A stretch of 64,000 nucleotides of DNA from Betaproteobacteria bacterium (GTDB lineage: Bacteria; Pseudomonadota; Gammaproteobacteria; Burkholderiales; Usitatibacteraceae). The position numbers and the translations under genes were made by a program. Positions 8,756 through 18,258 of this stretch are shown here, one piece after another; within the stretch, counting starts at the first letter, position 1, and each line of letters opens with the position of its first letter. The stretch lies in contig JADJMI010000011.1 in assembly GCA_016709665.1 (NCBI GenBank), forward strand, positions 1 through 64,000, given 5' to 3'. The notes below the pieces were generated by a model. That model saw only the letters and a list, made by a program, of their open reading frames with translations. It did no database searches and was not told where the DNA came from.

Positions 8756-9037
8756 CTACCAGCGCTTGGTCTTGATGTTGTGGACGTGAGCGTGCTCGCC
8801 CACCCCGATGGCGGCGACGACGCGGCCGATGTCCGTGCCGTACTTGATCACCGTCGCGTCCTTCGCCAGCGCCTTGATGGCGAGCTTGTGGCCGATGGGA
8901 ATGTTGCTCGCGGCCTTGAAGGTGATCTCCTTGTCCTGGTCCATGATCCAGCCGGTGAGCGTATCCCCGGCCTTCACGCCCTCGACCACGACGACCCCGA
9001 CCGAGTCTTCCTCGTCGTGCACCACGAAATGAATCAT
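8756..9037 (-). CDS. UxaA/SuyA-type small subunit (SAF domain)
   Basis: This 93-residue protein corresponds to the N-terminal SAF-like domain of UxaA-family dehydratases, or to the small subunit SuyA of sulfolactate sulfo-lyase. It has the pattern GVVVVEGVKAGDTLTGW followed by IPIGHKLAIKALAKDATVIKYG, the usual 'preserve the anion' signature, and an HVHN segment near the C-terminus. AAGGAG lies 8-10 nt before the ATG. It is the first gene of the leftward catabolic directon, is followed after 29 bp by the large subunit, and faces the GntR regulator gene. Confidence 0.84.
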   Translation of the reverse strand: MIHFVVHDEEDSVGVVVVEGVKAGDTLTGWIMDQDKEITFKAASNIPIGHKLAIKALAKDATVIKYGTDIGRVVAAIGVGEHAHVHNIKTKRW

Positions 9038-9116
9038 CGTCTTCGCTCCTTGTGCGGGTGAAAGAGGCCCCTCTCGGGACCACCCGCGCATCCTAGGCGG
9101 CGTTCGCGGGGGCAGT

Positions 9117-9131
9117 CAACTAGATGAGTTG
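9117..9131. promoter_or_regulatory. Candidate GntR operator
   Basis: The perfect inverted repeat CAACT-AGATG-AGTTG lies 17 bp before the GTG of the GntR-family gene and about 80 bp before the small lyase subunit gene. It is the only clear dyad in this divergent intergenic region. Its position suits autoregulation plus control of the lyase operon. The assignment is by position only. Confidence 0.45.
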
Positions 9132-9148
9132 CATGATAGACTCGCGCC

Positions 9149-9907
9149 GTGCCTTCGCCCCGCCCCGCCGCCCTCGCCCCGCCCGGCCGCCCCCTCTACG
9201 AGGAGGTGCGCGCCCACCTGACGGAGGGCATCGCCGAGGGCCGCTGGAAGGCCGGGGATGCGCTGCCCACCGAAAGCGCCCTCGCCGCCCGGTTCGGCGT
9301 GGCGATCGGCACGGTGAGGAAGGCCGTGGATGCCCTCGTCGCGCAAGGCGCCTTGCTGCGCCGCCAGGGCAAGGGCACCTACGTCGCCGCGCACGACGAC
9401 CGCCGCCTGATGTTCCACTTTTTCCACATCGTGGGCGCGGGCGGCGAGAAGGCGCAGCCGGAGGTGCGCACGGTCCGCTTCGAGCGCGGCCGGGCCGATG
9501 CCGCCGAAGCCGCGGCGCTGGGCCTTCCGCGCGACGAGCGCGTGATCCGCATCCGCAACGTGCTTTCGCTCGCGGGCCGCCCCGTGATCCTGGACGACAT
9601 CGCGATCCCGGCGGCGCTCTTTCCCGGCCTCACCGAGCGCATCTTCACCGGCCGCGACAACACCATCTACCACCTCTACCAGAGCCGCTACGGCATCAAC
9701 GTGCTGCGCACCGACGAGCACCTGCGCGCGGTGCTCGCTGCCGGGGACATCGCGCAGTTGCTGCAGGTGGCCCCCGGCGCGCCGCTCCTGGAGATCCGCC
9801 GCGTCGCCCTCACCTTCCGCGACCGGCCCGTCGAGTACCGCCTTTCGCGCGTGAACACGGCGGCGCACGCGTACCACAACACCTTCGGCAAGGGCGAGGC
9901 GGCGTAG
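9149..9907 (+). CDS. GntR-family regulator with UTRA domain (HutC subfamily)
   Basis: This 252-residue cytoplasmic repressor or activator has a winged helix-turn-helix at about residues 15-82 (LYEEVRAHL..., ALPTESALAARFGVAIGTVRKAVDALV, RRQGKGTYV) and a UTRA ligand-binding domain from about 95 to 240. It starts at a GTG. The divergent arrangement with the lyase/TRAP/dehydrogenase genes, and the 3-bp gap to an AEC transporter gene on its own strand, suggest it senses the substrate of this pathway. The ligand is unknown. Confidence 0.88.
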   Translation: MPSPRPAALAPPGRPLYEEVRAHLTEGIAEGRWKAGDALPTESALAARFGVAIGTVRKAVDALVAQGALLRRQGKGTYVAAHDDRRLMFHFFHIVGAGGEKAQPEVRTVRFERGRADAAEAAALGLPRDERVIRIRNVLSLAGRPVILDDIAIPAALFPGLTERIFTGRDNTIYHLYQSRYGINVLRTDEHLRAVLAAGDIAQLLQVAPGAPLLEIRRVALTFRDRPVEYRLSRVNTAAHAYHNTFGKGEAA

Positions 9908-9910
9908 CCC

Positions 9911-10804
9911 ATGAACACCGCCCTGCTCATCCTGCCGAGCTTCATGCTGATCCTCATCGGCCTCGCGCTCGCCCGCGCGTTCGACTACGGGCGCGACTTC
10001 TGGGAGGGGCTCGAGAAGCTCGTGTACTTCGTGCTCTTCCCGGCCCTCCTCTTCCGTTCGATCGCGGTGTCGGCGATCGACTTCGGGAGCCTCGCCCGCG
10101 TGGTGGGCAGCGCCTGGGGCATCCTCCTTACCGCCGTGGCGCTCGCGGCGCTAACCCGCCCGATCTTCAAGCCCGAGCCGATCCTCGCCGCCTCGTGCGC
10201 GCAGTGCGCCTTCCGCTTCAACACCTATATCGGCTTCGCCGTGGCCGGCAGCCTTTTCGGCCCGCCCGGACTCGCGGTGGCGGCGCTCCTCGCGGGGGCG
10301 GTGGTGCCCATCGCCAACGTCTTCGCCGTCGCCTTTCTCGCCAAGCACGGCAAGCGAGGGTTCCTGGGCGAACTCGCGCGGAACCCGCTCATCGTCTCGA
10401 CCGTCGCAGGCTTCCTCTTCAACGTGGCGGGCTTGAAGCTCCCGGACTTCGCCGACCGCACGCTCGACCTGCTCGGCTCCTCCGCGCTGCCCGCGGGACT
10501 CCTCGCCGTCGGCGCGGCGCTTCGCCTCGAGCCCCCGCACGGCGCGATGGGGCCGCACGCCTGGTGGCTCACGGTGAAGCTTTTCGTGAAGCCCCTCGCG
10601 GCCTTCGGCTGCATCCGGTTCTTCGGCCTCACGGGCGTGGAGGCGGGCGTGCTCATGCTCTGGGCGTCGCTGCCCTGCGCCTCCAGCGCCTACATCCTCG
10701 CCGTGCGCATGGGCGGCGACGGGCCCGCGGTCGCCACGCAGGTCACGGCCGGCACGCTGATGGCGATGATCACGATCCCCCTGTGGATGATGACCGTCAC
10801 CTGA
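9911..10804 (+). CDS. AEC-family transporter
   Basis: This 297-residue protein has about ten hydrophobic segments, with the two-repeat layout of auxin efflux carrier (AEC) family transporters. These include bacterial malonate, malate or lactate permeases. The conserved FRFNTYIGFAVAGSLFG block lies near residue 100 and LWASLPCASSAYILAVRMGGD near residue 245. It starts 3 bp after the GntR gene and is certainly in the same transcript. It could import the pathway substrate or export a product. The direction and substrate are unknown. Confidence 0.85.
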   Translation: MNTALLILPSFMLILIGLALARAFDYGRDFWEGLEKLVYFVLFPALLFRSIAVSAIDFGSLARVVGSAWGILLTAVALAALTRPIFKPEPILAASCAQCAFRFNTYIGFAVAGSLFGPPGLAVAALLAGAVVPIANVFAVAFLAKHGKRGFLGELARNPLIVSTVAGFLFNVAGLKLPDFADRTLDLLGSSALPAGLLAVGAALRLEPPHGAMGPHAWWLTVKLFVKPLAAFGCIRFFGLTGVEAGVLMLWASLPCASSAYILAVRMGGDGPAVATQVTAGTLMAMITIPLWMMTVT

Positions 10805-10850
10805 GCCGATTCGCTATGATGGCCTCCACGACGAATCGGCGGAGGCCGGC

Positions 10851-11700
10851 ATGAAGCTCGACGACCAGCGCGAAAGCGACCACGTGGAAGACCGCCGCGG
10901 CGGTGGCGGGATGATGTCGAAGGGCGGCATCGGCATCGGCACGGTCATCCTCGCCCTCGTGGCCTGGTACTTCGGCTTCGATCCGCAGACGGTGCTCGAT
11001 GCTTCGCAGGCGGTGCAGGCGCCGGCGCAGACCCAGTCCCGCGCCAGTGGCGAGCCGCCCGCGCGCGACGAGATGAGCATCTTCGTGCGCAAGGTGCTCG
11101 CGAGCACCGAAGACACCTGGGAGACGATCTTCCGCGACGGCGGCTCGCAGTACCAGAAGCCGGGGCTCGTGCTCTTCTCCGACGCGACGCGTACTGCCTG
11201 CGGCACCGGCCAGGCCGCCATGGGGCCGTTCTACTGCCCCGGCGACCAGAAGGTCTACATCGACCTTTCGTTCTACCGCGACCTGCAAAACGCGCTTCCG
11301 CGCGCCGGGCGATTTCGCCCAGGCCTACGTGATCGCGCACGAGGTGGGGCACCACGTGCAGAAGCTGCTCGGCATCACGGCCAAGGTGGACGCGCTGCGA
11401 GGCCGTGCGAGCGAGGCGGAAGTGAACCGCGCCTCCGTGCGGCTCGAGTTGCAGGCCGACTGCTTCGCGGGCGTGTGGGCCAACCGTTCGCGCGGCCTGC
11501 TGGAGGCGGGCGACCTGGAAGAGGGACTCACGGCCGCCGCCGCCATCGGCGACGACCGGCTGCAGAAGGAATCGCGCGGGCGCGTCGCGCCCGATTCGTT
11601 CACGCACGGTACTTCGGCGCAGCGCGTGAAGTGGTTCCGGGCGGGATTCGAGACGGGGCGGCTCAAGGCGTGCGATACGTTCGCGGCGGCGCAACTCTAG
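10851..11700 (+). pseudogene. YpfJ-type neutral zinc metallopeptidase, frameshifted
   Basis: The N-terminal part (one transmembrane helix near residues 25-45, then KVYIDLSFYRDLQ) and the C-terminal part with the zinc motif HEVGHH are in different frames. Removing one A from the run at 11287-11290 gives a continuous family-length protein reading DLQTRFRAPGDFAQAYVIAHEVGHHV. The catalytic half is otherwise well preserved. The change may be a sequencing indel or a recent mutation. A TATGAT -10 box at 10815-10820 precedes the ATG. The family (PF04228) is membrane-anchored with a periplasmic or cytoplasmic peptidase domain of unknown substrate. Confidence 0.82.
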
Positions 11701-11803
11701 GCGGCGCACGGTCCGACTCGGAATTTCCGCGCCTTCGCCCCTCGTTTCATTGGTGCGGCGGGGGGGTCGCCGCCGGCGGCGAGGCCACCCGGAGAGCATC
11801 ACC

Positions 11804-14149
11804 TTGAGCCTGCCGCTGCCCGCGTTCCGCCTCGCCCTTGCCGGGCTGGCCCTCGCCGTCACCACCTTTGCAGGCCCGTCAAAGGCCGCCCTCAGCACCG
11901 AGGAAAAGGCGGCGCTCGCCACGCCATCGACCAACAAGAACGCGCCCCATGCCGATGCCGCCCTGCGCGTGGCTCGCCAACTCGGCGTGGACAAGCGCGT
12001 CGACGGGCTCGAGGCGATCGTCGCCATGAACGCGCCCCGTCTCGTCGACCAGTGGCGAGACGGGCTGGGCGGCTCGTCCCTCTTCAACGATCGCGGCCAG
12101 GATTCGCCTCGCGAGATCGCCGTCATCGAAACCGCCGTTCTCGCCCAGATGGCCAAGGCGAAGTCCGACGCGAAGATGACCGACGCCCTCGCCCAGGTCT
12201 TCGGCACCATCCGCTGGCGCTCGCGCCAGACGTTCGACGTGCTGAAGGCAAGGGTGATCGGCCCGGTATGGCCGCCGGAATCGCGATTCCACCCGCTGCT
12301 GAACACGGCCAATCCGGACCTGGGTGAGCCGCTCCTCGAGCTGCGAGATGCCATTCCGACCTCCATGCGGCAATCCTTCCTCGCCGCGATGACACGGCTC
12401 AAGGTGAAGGCGGCGCTGCCTTTCATCGAGGCGACGCTCCTCACGCGCCAGCCCGGCGAGTTGTTCGTGGGCGACCTCTCCCGCACGCTCCTCGCGCTCG
12501 ACGATCGCTTTCCCCCGCCGGCCCTGCTCGCGCGGATCCGCCAGGACCTGGACGGCACGCCGGAATCGCCCGCCCTGCAGGATGCGTCGTTGGTCCTCGC
12601 CGCCATCGCGGAGGACAAGAGCGGACGGCCTCTCGACTACCGCGCGCTGAGGGCCTCGCTCGGCACCCCCGTGCCGGCGAATCTTCGAGAGGGGCTCGTC
12701 CGCATCATCCAAGCCCACCGCGTGACCGAAGGCCGCGAGGATCTCGTGGCTCTCGTGGCCGCCGGCGGCAACAGCGCGGCCTTCGCCGCGGGCGTGGTCG
12801 CTGCGATTCCCGACCCGGACCTCTGGAAGCGCACCCTCGAGGCGGCACGCGCCACGAAAGCCAGGGAACCCGAGAACCGATACCTCGACCAGTCCATCGC
12901 GCAGATGGAGAAGAACGTGGCACAGGGGGCGGCCGGCGCGGAGACCATGAAACGCGACGCGGCCGTGCAGGATGTCCGCATGCGCCTGGGCCAGGCGAGC
13001 GAGCGCTTCAACCGCCTGCTCATTCGCCCGGAGACGTCGGCGGAAGCGGGCGCGGAGCTCGACCGAGCGCTCTCCGATTGGAAGAAGAACCTCGACGAGG
13101 CCGGACCCGAGGGCAAGATATTCGCGCCGCAGCTCCAGGACGCCCGTTACCTGGCGGCGATCTGGTACCGCTTCCGCCGGGGCGATTCTCGCCGGGCGCT
13201 CGCGGAATTCGACCGGCTCGCGCAGGAAGGCCTGGTCGAGGCCGCGGTCGCCGCGGCCGACACGCTGCAGCACGAGTTCGGCGATGCCAAGGGCGCCCTG
13301 GCGCGCTTCGAGGCTTTGCTCGCCAAGCGAATGGTCGTGCGTGAGGCGAGTTGGGGGCGCGGCAACTTCATGGTCGGCGAGACCTGGCTCCACCAGTGGC
13401 TCGAGGCCGAGATCGCGTACCTGAAAGGTGGCAAGCGATTCGCGGGCGTCGTCACGATCGAGTCGGCCCAACAGGCGGGCGCCGCGGTCTTCCTGTTGGA
13501 AGCCGGCATGTCCTGGCGTCAAAGCCTTCGCTACGGGTACGACGCGGCGCGAACGAAGGTGGTTCTCGCGGAGGTCCGGTCGGCGAAACCGACCCGATTC
13601 GCGGTCGCGTCGCTGCAGGCGCTGCTTGCCTATCCGGAGGCCGGTGAACTGTCGGCGGAACTGCTTCGCAACGACCCGACCGGGTTCCTCTCGGGCCAGT
13701 TCCTCGGCAACCTGCTCGTCAACGCCGACCCGGGCCGCTATTCGCGCCCCCCGAGCCTCAAGCCGGACCAGGCGAGTACAGCGCGCCGCTCGGCCGATGC
13801 GACGGCCAAGGGGTTGGCCCAGGCGACGGGCATGCGATTCCGCCTCGAGCCGGACCCGGCCTACGCCACGCCGGAGAAGACGTGGGGCGTGTTCCTTGCC
13901 GCCCTGCGAAAGGGCGACCGCGTGGCCGCGGTCGCGTGCCTCACCCCGGGCGCGTTCTCAAACTGGGCGCCCATCTTCAACAAGCTGTCCGCGGCCGACA
14001 TGAAGGAAATGGCCGACACCGTGCGCACGTTCGCGCCCGCCGTGCAGCTCGAAACGCACGCCGAGTACGCGGTCGGGCGCGAGGGCGGGACGGGCGGCAT
14101 CGTGAGTTTCGTGAAGCAGAACGGCGAGTGGAAGATCAGCCAGCTATGA
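11804..14149 (+). CDS. Large exported protein of unknown function
   Basis: From a TTG at 11804 (GGAGAG about 8 nt upstream) the 781-residue product begins with a signal-like segment (LPLPAFRLALAGLALAVTTFAGPSKAA) and continues as a mostly helical, alanine- and leucine-rich protein. Repeated patterns such as SWGRGNFMVGETWLHQWLEAEIAYLKGGKRFAG are suggestive of helical-repeat architecture. No known catalytic motif was recognised. The C-terminal 90 residues (LRKGDRVAAVACLTPGAFSNW...) look like a small lumazine- or NTF2-like fold, which is speculative. It overlaps the next gene, its own decayed paralogue, by ATGA. Confidence 0.72.
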   Translation: MSLPLPAFRLALAGLALAVTTFAGPSKAALSTEEKAALATPSTNKNAPHADAALRVARQLGVDKRVDGLEAIVAMNAPRLVDQWRDGLGGSSLFNDRGQDSPREIAVIETAVLAQMAKAKSDAKMTDALAQVFGTIRWRSRQTFDVLKARVIGPVWPPESRFHPLLNTANPDLGEPLLELRDAIPTSMRQSFLAAMTRLKVKAALPFIEATLLTRQPGELFVGDLSRTLLALDDRFPPPALLARIRQDLDGTPESPALQDASLVLAAIAEDKSGRPLDYRALRASLGTPVPANLREGLVRIIQAHRVTEGREDLVALVAAGGNSAAFAAGVVAAIPDPDLWKRTLEAARATKAREPENRYLDQSIAQMEKNVAQGAAGAETMKRDAAVQDVRMRLGQASERFNRLLIRPETSAEAGAELDRALSDWKKNLDEAGPEGKIFAPQLQDARYLAAIWYRFRRGDSRRALAEFDRLAQEGLVEAAVAAADTLQHEFGDAKGALARFEALLAKRMVVREASWGRGNFMVGETWLHQWLEAEIAYLKGGKRFAGVVTIESAQQAGAAVFLLEAGMSWRQSLRYGYDAARTKVVLAEVRSAKPTRFAVASLQALLAYPEAGELSAELLRNDPTGFLSGQFLGNLLVNADPGRYSRPPSLKPDQASTARRSADATAKGLAQATGMRFRLEPDPAYATPEKTWGVFLAALRKGDRVAAVACLTPGAFSNWAPIFNKLSAADMKEMADTVRTFAPAVQLETHAEYAVGREGGTGGIVSFVKQNGEWKISQL

Positions 14150-16364
14150 GCGCCGGGTGGGTCGCGCTCTGCGCCGGTTCGATCCGTGGCTTGCGGCAAG
14201 GCACCCTCGCCACACTCGGCCTTTGCCTGACCCTCGCGATGGGCGATTCCGCCGCAGCGCTCACGGCCGAAGAATCGAAAGCGCTGGCGGACCCCGCCAC
14301 TGCCGTTGCCACGGCAATCCGATTGGGTACGCAGGGGCGCGCCGACTTCTTCGAGTTCCCGGCCGCGCGCCGCAACGCGAAGCTGATCGACGCCTGGCGC
14401 AAGGGCCTCGTGGATTCGGTCCTCGCCGGCGACCGCGGTCGCGAGCTCGAGAAGGAGACCCTTGGGGTCGAAAATGCAGTGCTGGCGGGCAGGTTCCGGG
14501 CGCGGGGGTCACCAGTCGCTGCCGCCGTCTTCGATGTCATCCGCTATCGCGGCCCGCGTTCGACTGGCTTCGAGGCCGGATCCGCGATCCCCTGGCCGAC
14601 CTGCTTGCCCTGGCCAACGGGAATCCGGCGACGCCGAACTGTCTTCGGCTGCGGGCTCCTCCCGGCTCGCCCGGCTTTCCTCGCGGCCTTGGGCCGGCTC
14701 AAATACAAGCCCGCCCTGCCCTTCCTGGAGGAATTGCTTCCCGAGGGCTTTCTGTCCACCGGGCAGGTGGCACAGACCATTCTCGCCATCGACGAACGCT
14801 TTCCGCCGCCCGCGCTGCTCGCCCGCGTGCGAATCTCCCGTTCTCCCGATGCCACGGAATCGGAGAGGGAACGGGCCGCGGGGCTCATTGGTGTCCTCGT
14901 CGATCACAAGAACAGCACGCCGCTGGACTACAAGGCGCTGCGTGCCGCGCTGCCCGAGACGCTTCCCGCATCGGTCCAGGGGCAACTGGTTCGCCTGATT
15001 CGGAAGACGCGTTCCGCGGGTCGGCTGTCGATGGGAGCGGCCCCGGTGCCAGAACGCGGGCCTGGCGCTCGCGGAGTGCCCGATCCATCTCTGGCGCGCG
15101 GCGTGGTGGCGCTGGAAAGGCAGGCCAATGCGCCGGACAACGCGGGCTGGGCTGCGATTTCCCAACTCGAGATTCGTCTCGCCAAGCCCGAGGAGAGCGT
15201 CGCCCTCGTCAAGTCGTTGACGGCACGAAACGAGCTCTCCGCGAGCGTCGGCGCGATCTACCAGCGGATCGACGCGATCATCGCCAAGCCGAGCGTCGCC
15301 CCCGGCGATGCCGAGGAGATCGCCTCGCTGCTCGCGAAGTGGAACGACATCGTCGTCGAGGGCGCCCCGGAAGCGCGTACGAACGCCGTCCAGCTCCGGA
15401 CGTGGCGCTACAAGTCGGCCCAGTGGCTTCGGCTGGTCGCAGGCAGGCCGCGGGAGGCCGTGCCACAACTCGATGCGATCGCCAAGGAGGGAATGCTCGA
15501 GGCGGCCATCGCCGCAGCCGATACGGTGCAATTCGATCTCGACAGGCCGAAGGAGGCGCTCGCGCGGCTCGAGGCGATCCTTGTCGCGTGGACCGGCAAG
15601 AAGCGGATGCCTTACGCCCTTTACAACCACTACATCGAGGAGGAGTGGCTACGCGACTGGTTGTCGGCGGAGATCGCGTACCTGCGCACGGGCAAGCGCT
15701 TCGCCGGCAAGGTCACGAGGCCCAATGCCGAGCGAGCCGCCCAGGTGGTGCTTCTCCTCGAATTCGAACTGCCGACCGGGGGCTGCGGCGCCCCCACGCG
15801 AACCCTGGCCCGGGGTCACGTGGGAAGGCGTGGGCCGGCTAGGCTCCTAGAGGAGACCTCTGGCCGTCGCTGCGAGACCCCACGGGCTTCCTGTCCGGGC
15901 ACTATGCCGGCGCCATCCTGGTCGACCAGGAGGCATCGCGGATACCGGGCATGAGCCGACTGGCAAACACCCGCACCCCGGGTTCGTTGGACGAGAGGCG
16001 GGCCTCAGCGGGAGCGACCGCCATGGGCCTCACGAAGGCCACGGGCATGGCTTCGCTGGCCCCCGACCTGGCCTCGCTAGTCCGGAGACCACGGATTCGC
16101 TTCATAGGCGCAGGGAACCTGGCGGAGTCGTGCTACGCCGAGGGCGCGATCGGCAACAAGTGGGTACCGAATCTGCGCGACATGCCCGCCGATGGAATCC
16201 GGACCCTGGCTGGCGACATCGATTCGATCAAGCGCGTGAAAGGGACCGGACTTTACGTCGAGTACGTCCTCACCTGGCGGGACGGCAGGGAAAGCCCCGT
16301 GAACTTCCGGCTCGACTACGGCGAATGGAAGATCGCCCGGTTGAATCAGCCGGGCCTGAAATGA
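14146..16364 (+). pseudogene. Decayed tandem paralogue of the preceding exported protein
   Basis: The encoded segments match the preceding protein in order: signal peptide, KALPFLEE/ERFPPPALLARVR, PLDYKALRAAL, ISQLEIRL, EEWLRDWLSAEIAYLRTGKRFAG and DPTGFLSGHYAGAILV. The reading frame is broken. About 14560-14670 makes sense only in another frame (AFDWLRGRIRDPLADLLALANG), so two compensating shifts exist. Around 15770-15870 roughly 50-60 codons present in the paralogue are missing and the frame changes again. The last part (15951-16364) resumes with a match to the paralogue's C-terminus ending GEWKIARL. It is a pseudogene by accumulated damage, not one isolated indel. Confidence 0.8.
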
Positions 16365-16419
16365 ATGAGGGCGGCGCGAGGCGGCCCGTTTTCTTGCGGC
16401 GAAGCGAAGGCCCCCGGCC

Positions 16420-16910
16420 TCAGCTGCGGCCGGGCACCAGCGGCGCCTTGCGCTCGTAGAACGCCTTTTCCTTCGTGAGCTTGTAGCTCCAGGGCAGGTC
16501 GGCGTTCTTCCAGCCGTTCACCTCGCGACGGCCGGCCTTGGACATGTCGCCTAAGGTCATGGTGGGGTCGTCGGTGGCCGGCGCTGCGGTCGCCCGAGGG
16601 CAATGGGTCATGGACTTCGATAGGCCCGGGCCTCGAGGCGCTTCTCCATCCCGGCCGAATCCTTCGGGAGGCGGCGCCCCTGCTTGTCCCACTCTGGAGG
16701 ACTCCACCAGGGAGATCGCGTCCGTCACGCCCGGCAGCCGACGTCTGGGCCTCGGGGGCGCACGTCGCGGAGCGCTTCGCGCCAGATCCTTCGAGGCATA
16801 GGCCTCCCGAATCCGTAGAGGCCGAGCTGGTGCGCTTTTCCTCGGGCACCTTGGCGGCGTCGATGGCCAGGGCGGGCGCGGCGGCGGCCAGGGAACCAGA
16901 AGATGTCTTC
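16420..16910 (-). pseudogene. Degenerate rhodanese-like protein gene
   Basis: Reading the minus strand across frames gives fragments typical of exported rhodanese-like proteins: a signal-like AAAPALAIDAAKVPEEKRTS, then LGLY and REAYASKDL in shifted frames, and near the end GRREVNGWKNADLPWSYKLTKEKAF before a stop at 16420. The central rhodanese core with its active-site cysteine is missing or unrecognisable. The stretch from 16365 to 16996 otherwise holds G-tracts (for example eight or more G near 16912 and 16964) and no intact gene. The call rests on pattern recognition of the family ends. Confidence 0.5.
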
Positions 16911-16996
16911 TGGGGGGGGTCGCCCCCTAGGCGCAACCGGGGGACAGGGTGCCAGCGGGGGGGGGCCGTTCGTGGGTGCCGCGGCGCGAAAAGCCT

Positions 16997-17404
16997 CTAC
17001 GAGGCCGGCTTCGCCTCCTCGGCGGGCGGCAGGATCTCGCGATTGTCCCGGCTGGCGAGCTTTTCCTTGATGCGCGCGCTCTTGCCCGAACGGTCGCGCA
17101 GGTAGTAGAGCTTCGCGCGGCGCACGTCGCCGCGGCGCTTCACCTCGATGGAGGCGACGGCGGGCGAATACGTCTGGAACGTCCGCTCCACGCCTTCGCC
17201 GCTCGAGATCTTGCGCACGATGAAGTTGGAGTTGAGGCCGCGGTTGCGCTTGGCGATCACGACGCCTTCGTAGGCCTGCTCGCGCTTCTTGTCGCCTTCG
17301 ACCACCTGCACCTTGACGATCACGGTGTCGCCGGGGGCGAAGTCGGGGATCTTGCGGCCCAGCCGCGCGATCTCTTCCTGCTCGAGTTTCTGGATGAGGT
17401 TCAT
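16997..17404 (-). CDS. rplS: 50S ribosomal protein L19
   Basis: This is a 135-residue ribosomal protein L19 with the conserved N-terminus MNLIQKLEQEEI and the core PGDTVIVKVQVVEGDKKREQAYEGVVIAKRNRG. The KLYYLRDRSGKSARIKEK region also matches. The tail (ASRDNREILPPAEEAKPAS) is longer than in E. coli, as in many betaproteobacteria. It is the last gene of the rpsP-rimM-trmD-rplS operon, 86 bp downstream of trmD. Confidence 0.97.
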   Translation of the reverse strand: MNLIQKLEQEEIARLGRKIPDFAPGDTVIVKVQVVEGDKKREQAYEGVVIAKRNRGLNSNFIVRKISSGEGVERTFQTYSPAVASIEVKRRGDVRRAKLYYLRDRSGKSARIKEKLASRDNREILPPAEEAKPAS

Positions 17405-17490
17405 CTCGGTTCCTTTTCAGATGTCCGGCCCTTTCCGGGCCACTTCCGGCAGAGCAGCCCGAAGGCTGGTGCGCGGCGTTTCTTCTTGCG

Positions 17491-18258
17491 TTACTGCTGC
17501 TCCTGCATCTGCTGCTCGCGTCGCACCTCGTCGAGGAGCTTCGCGTCTTCCTTCGAGAGCGCCCGGCCTTCGAGAAGGTCCGGCCGCCTCGCCCACGTTC
17601 TGGCCAGCGCCTGCTTGCGTCGCCATTTCGCGATCGCCGCGTGGTTGCCGGACATCAGCACCTCCGGCACCCGCTCGCCCTGCCATTCCTCCGGCCGCGT
17701 GTAGTGCGGCCAGTCCAGCAAGCCGTCCGAGAACGAATCCTGCGTCGCGCTCTCGGCGTCGTTCAGGCTTCCCGGCAGGAGCCTCACGATGGCATCAAGC
17801 ATCACCATCGCGGGCAACTCCCCGCCCGAGAGAACGTAATCGCCGATGGAGATCTCCCGATCGACCCGGCGCGCGATGAGGCGTTCGTCCACCCCTTCGT
17901 AGCGTCCGGCCAGGAGCACCAGCCCCGGCGATTGCGCCATCTGCCTTGCCACCGCGTCCGTGAAGCGTTCGCCCTGCGGCGAGAGGAGCACGACCTGCGG
18001 CCTTGCCACCCCGGCGGCCTGTTGCCTCGCCACCGCGGCATCGATGCAGCTTTCGAGCGGCCCGGGGATCATCACCATCCCCGGCCCCCCGCCGTACGGC
18101 CTGTCGTCGACCGTGCGGTGCGGGTCGCTCACGAAATCGCGCGGGTTCCACGCCCGGAAGTCGAAACCGCCTTCCTCCAGCGCGCGCCGCGTGATGCCGT
18201 GGCGGGTGACCGCCTCGAACATCTCCGGGAAGATCGTGACCACGTCGAAGTGCAGCAT
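17491..18258 (-). CDS. trmD: tRNA (guanine-N1-)-methyltransferase TrmD
   Basis: TrmD makes m1G37 in tRNAs and protects the reading frame. The 255-residue protein shows the knotted SPOUT-domain signature: PYGGGPGMVM near residues 50-60, LLAGRYEGVDERL near 112, and ISIGDYVLSGGELPAMVMLDAI near 132-153. The C-terminal domain has HYTRPEEWQGERVPEVLMSGNH. Its ATG shares one base with the rimM stop (TGATG), so translation is coupled. Confidence 0.97.
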   Translation of the reverse strand: MLHFDVVTIFPEMFEAVTRHGITRRALEEGGFDFRAWNPRDFVSDPHRTVDDRPYGGGPGMVMIPGPLESCIDAAVARQQAAGVARPQVVLLSPQGERFTDAVARQMAQSPGLVLLAGRYEGVDERLIARRVDREISIGDYVLSGGELPAMVMLDAIVRLLPGSLNDAESATQDSFSDGLLDWPHYTRPEEWQGERVPEVLMSGNHAAIAKWRRKQALARTWARRPDLLEGRALSKEDAKLLDEVRREQQMQEQQ

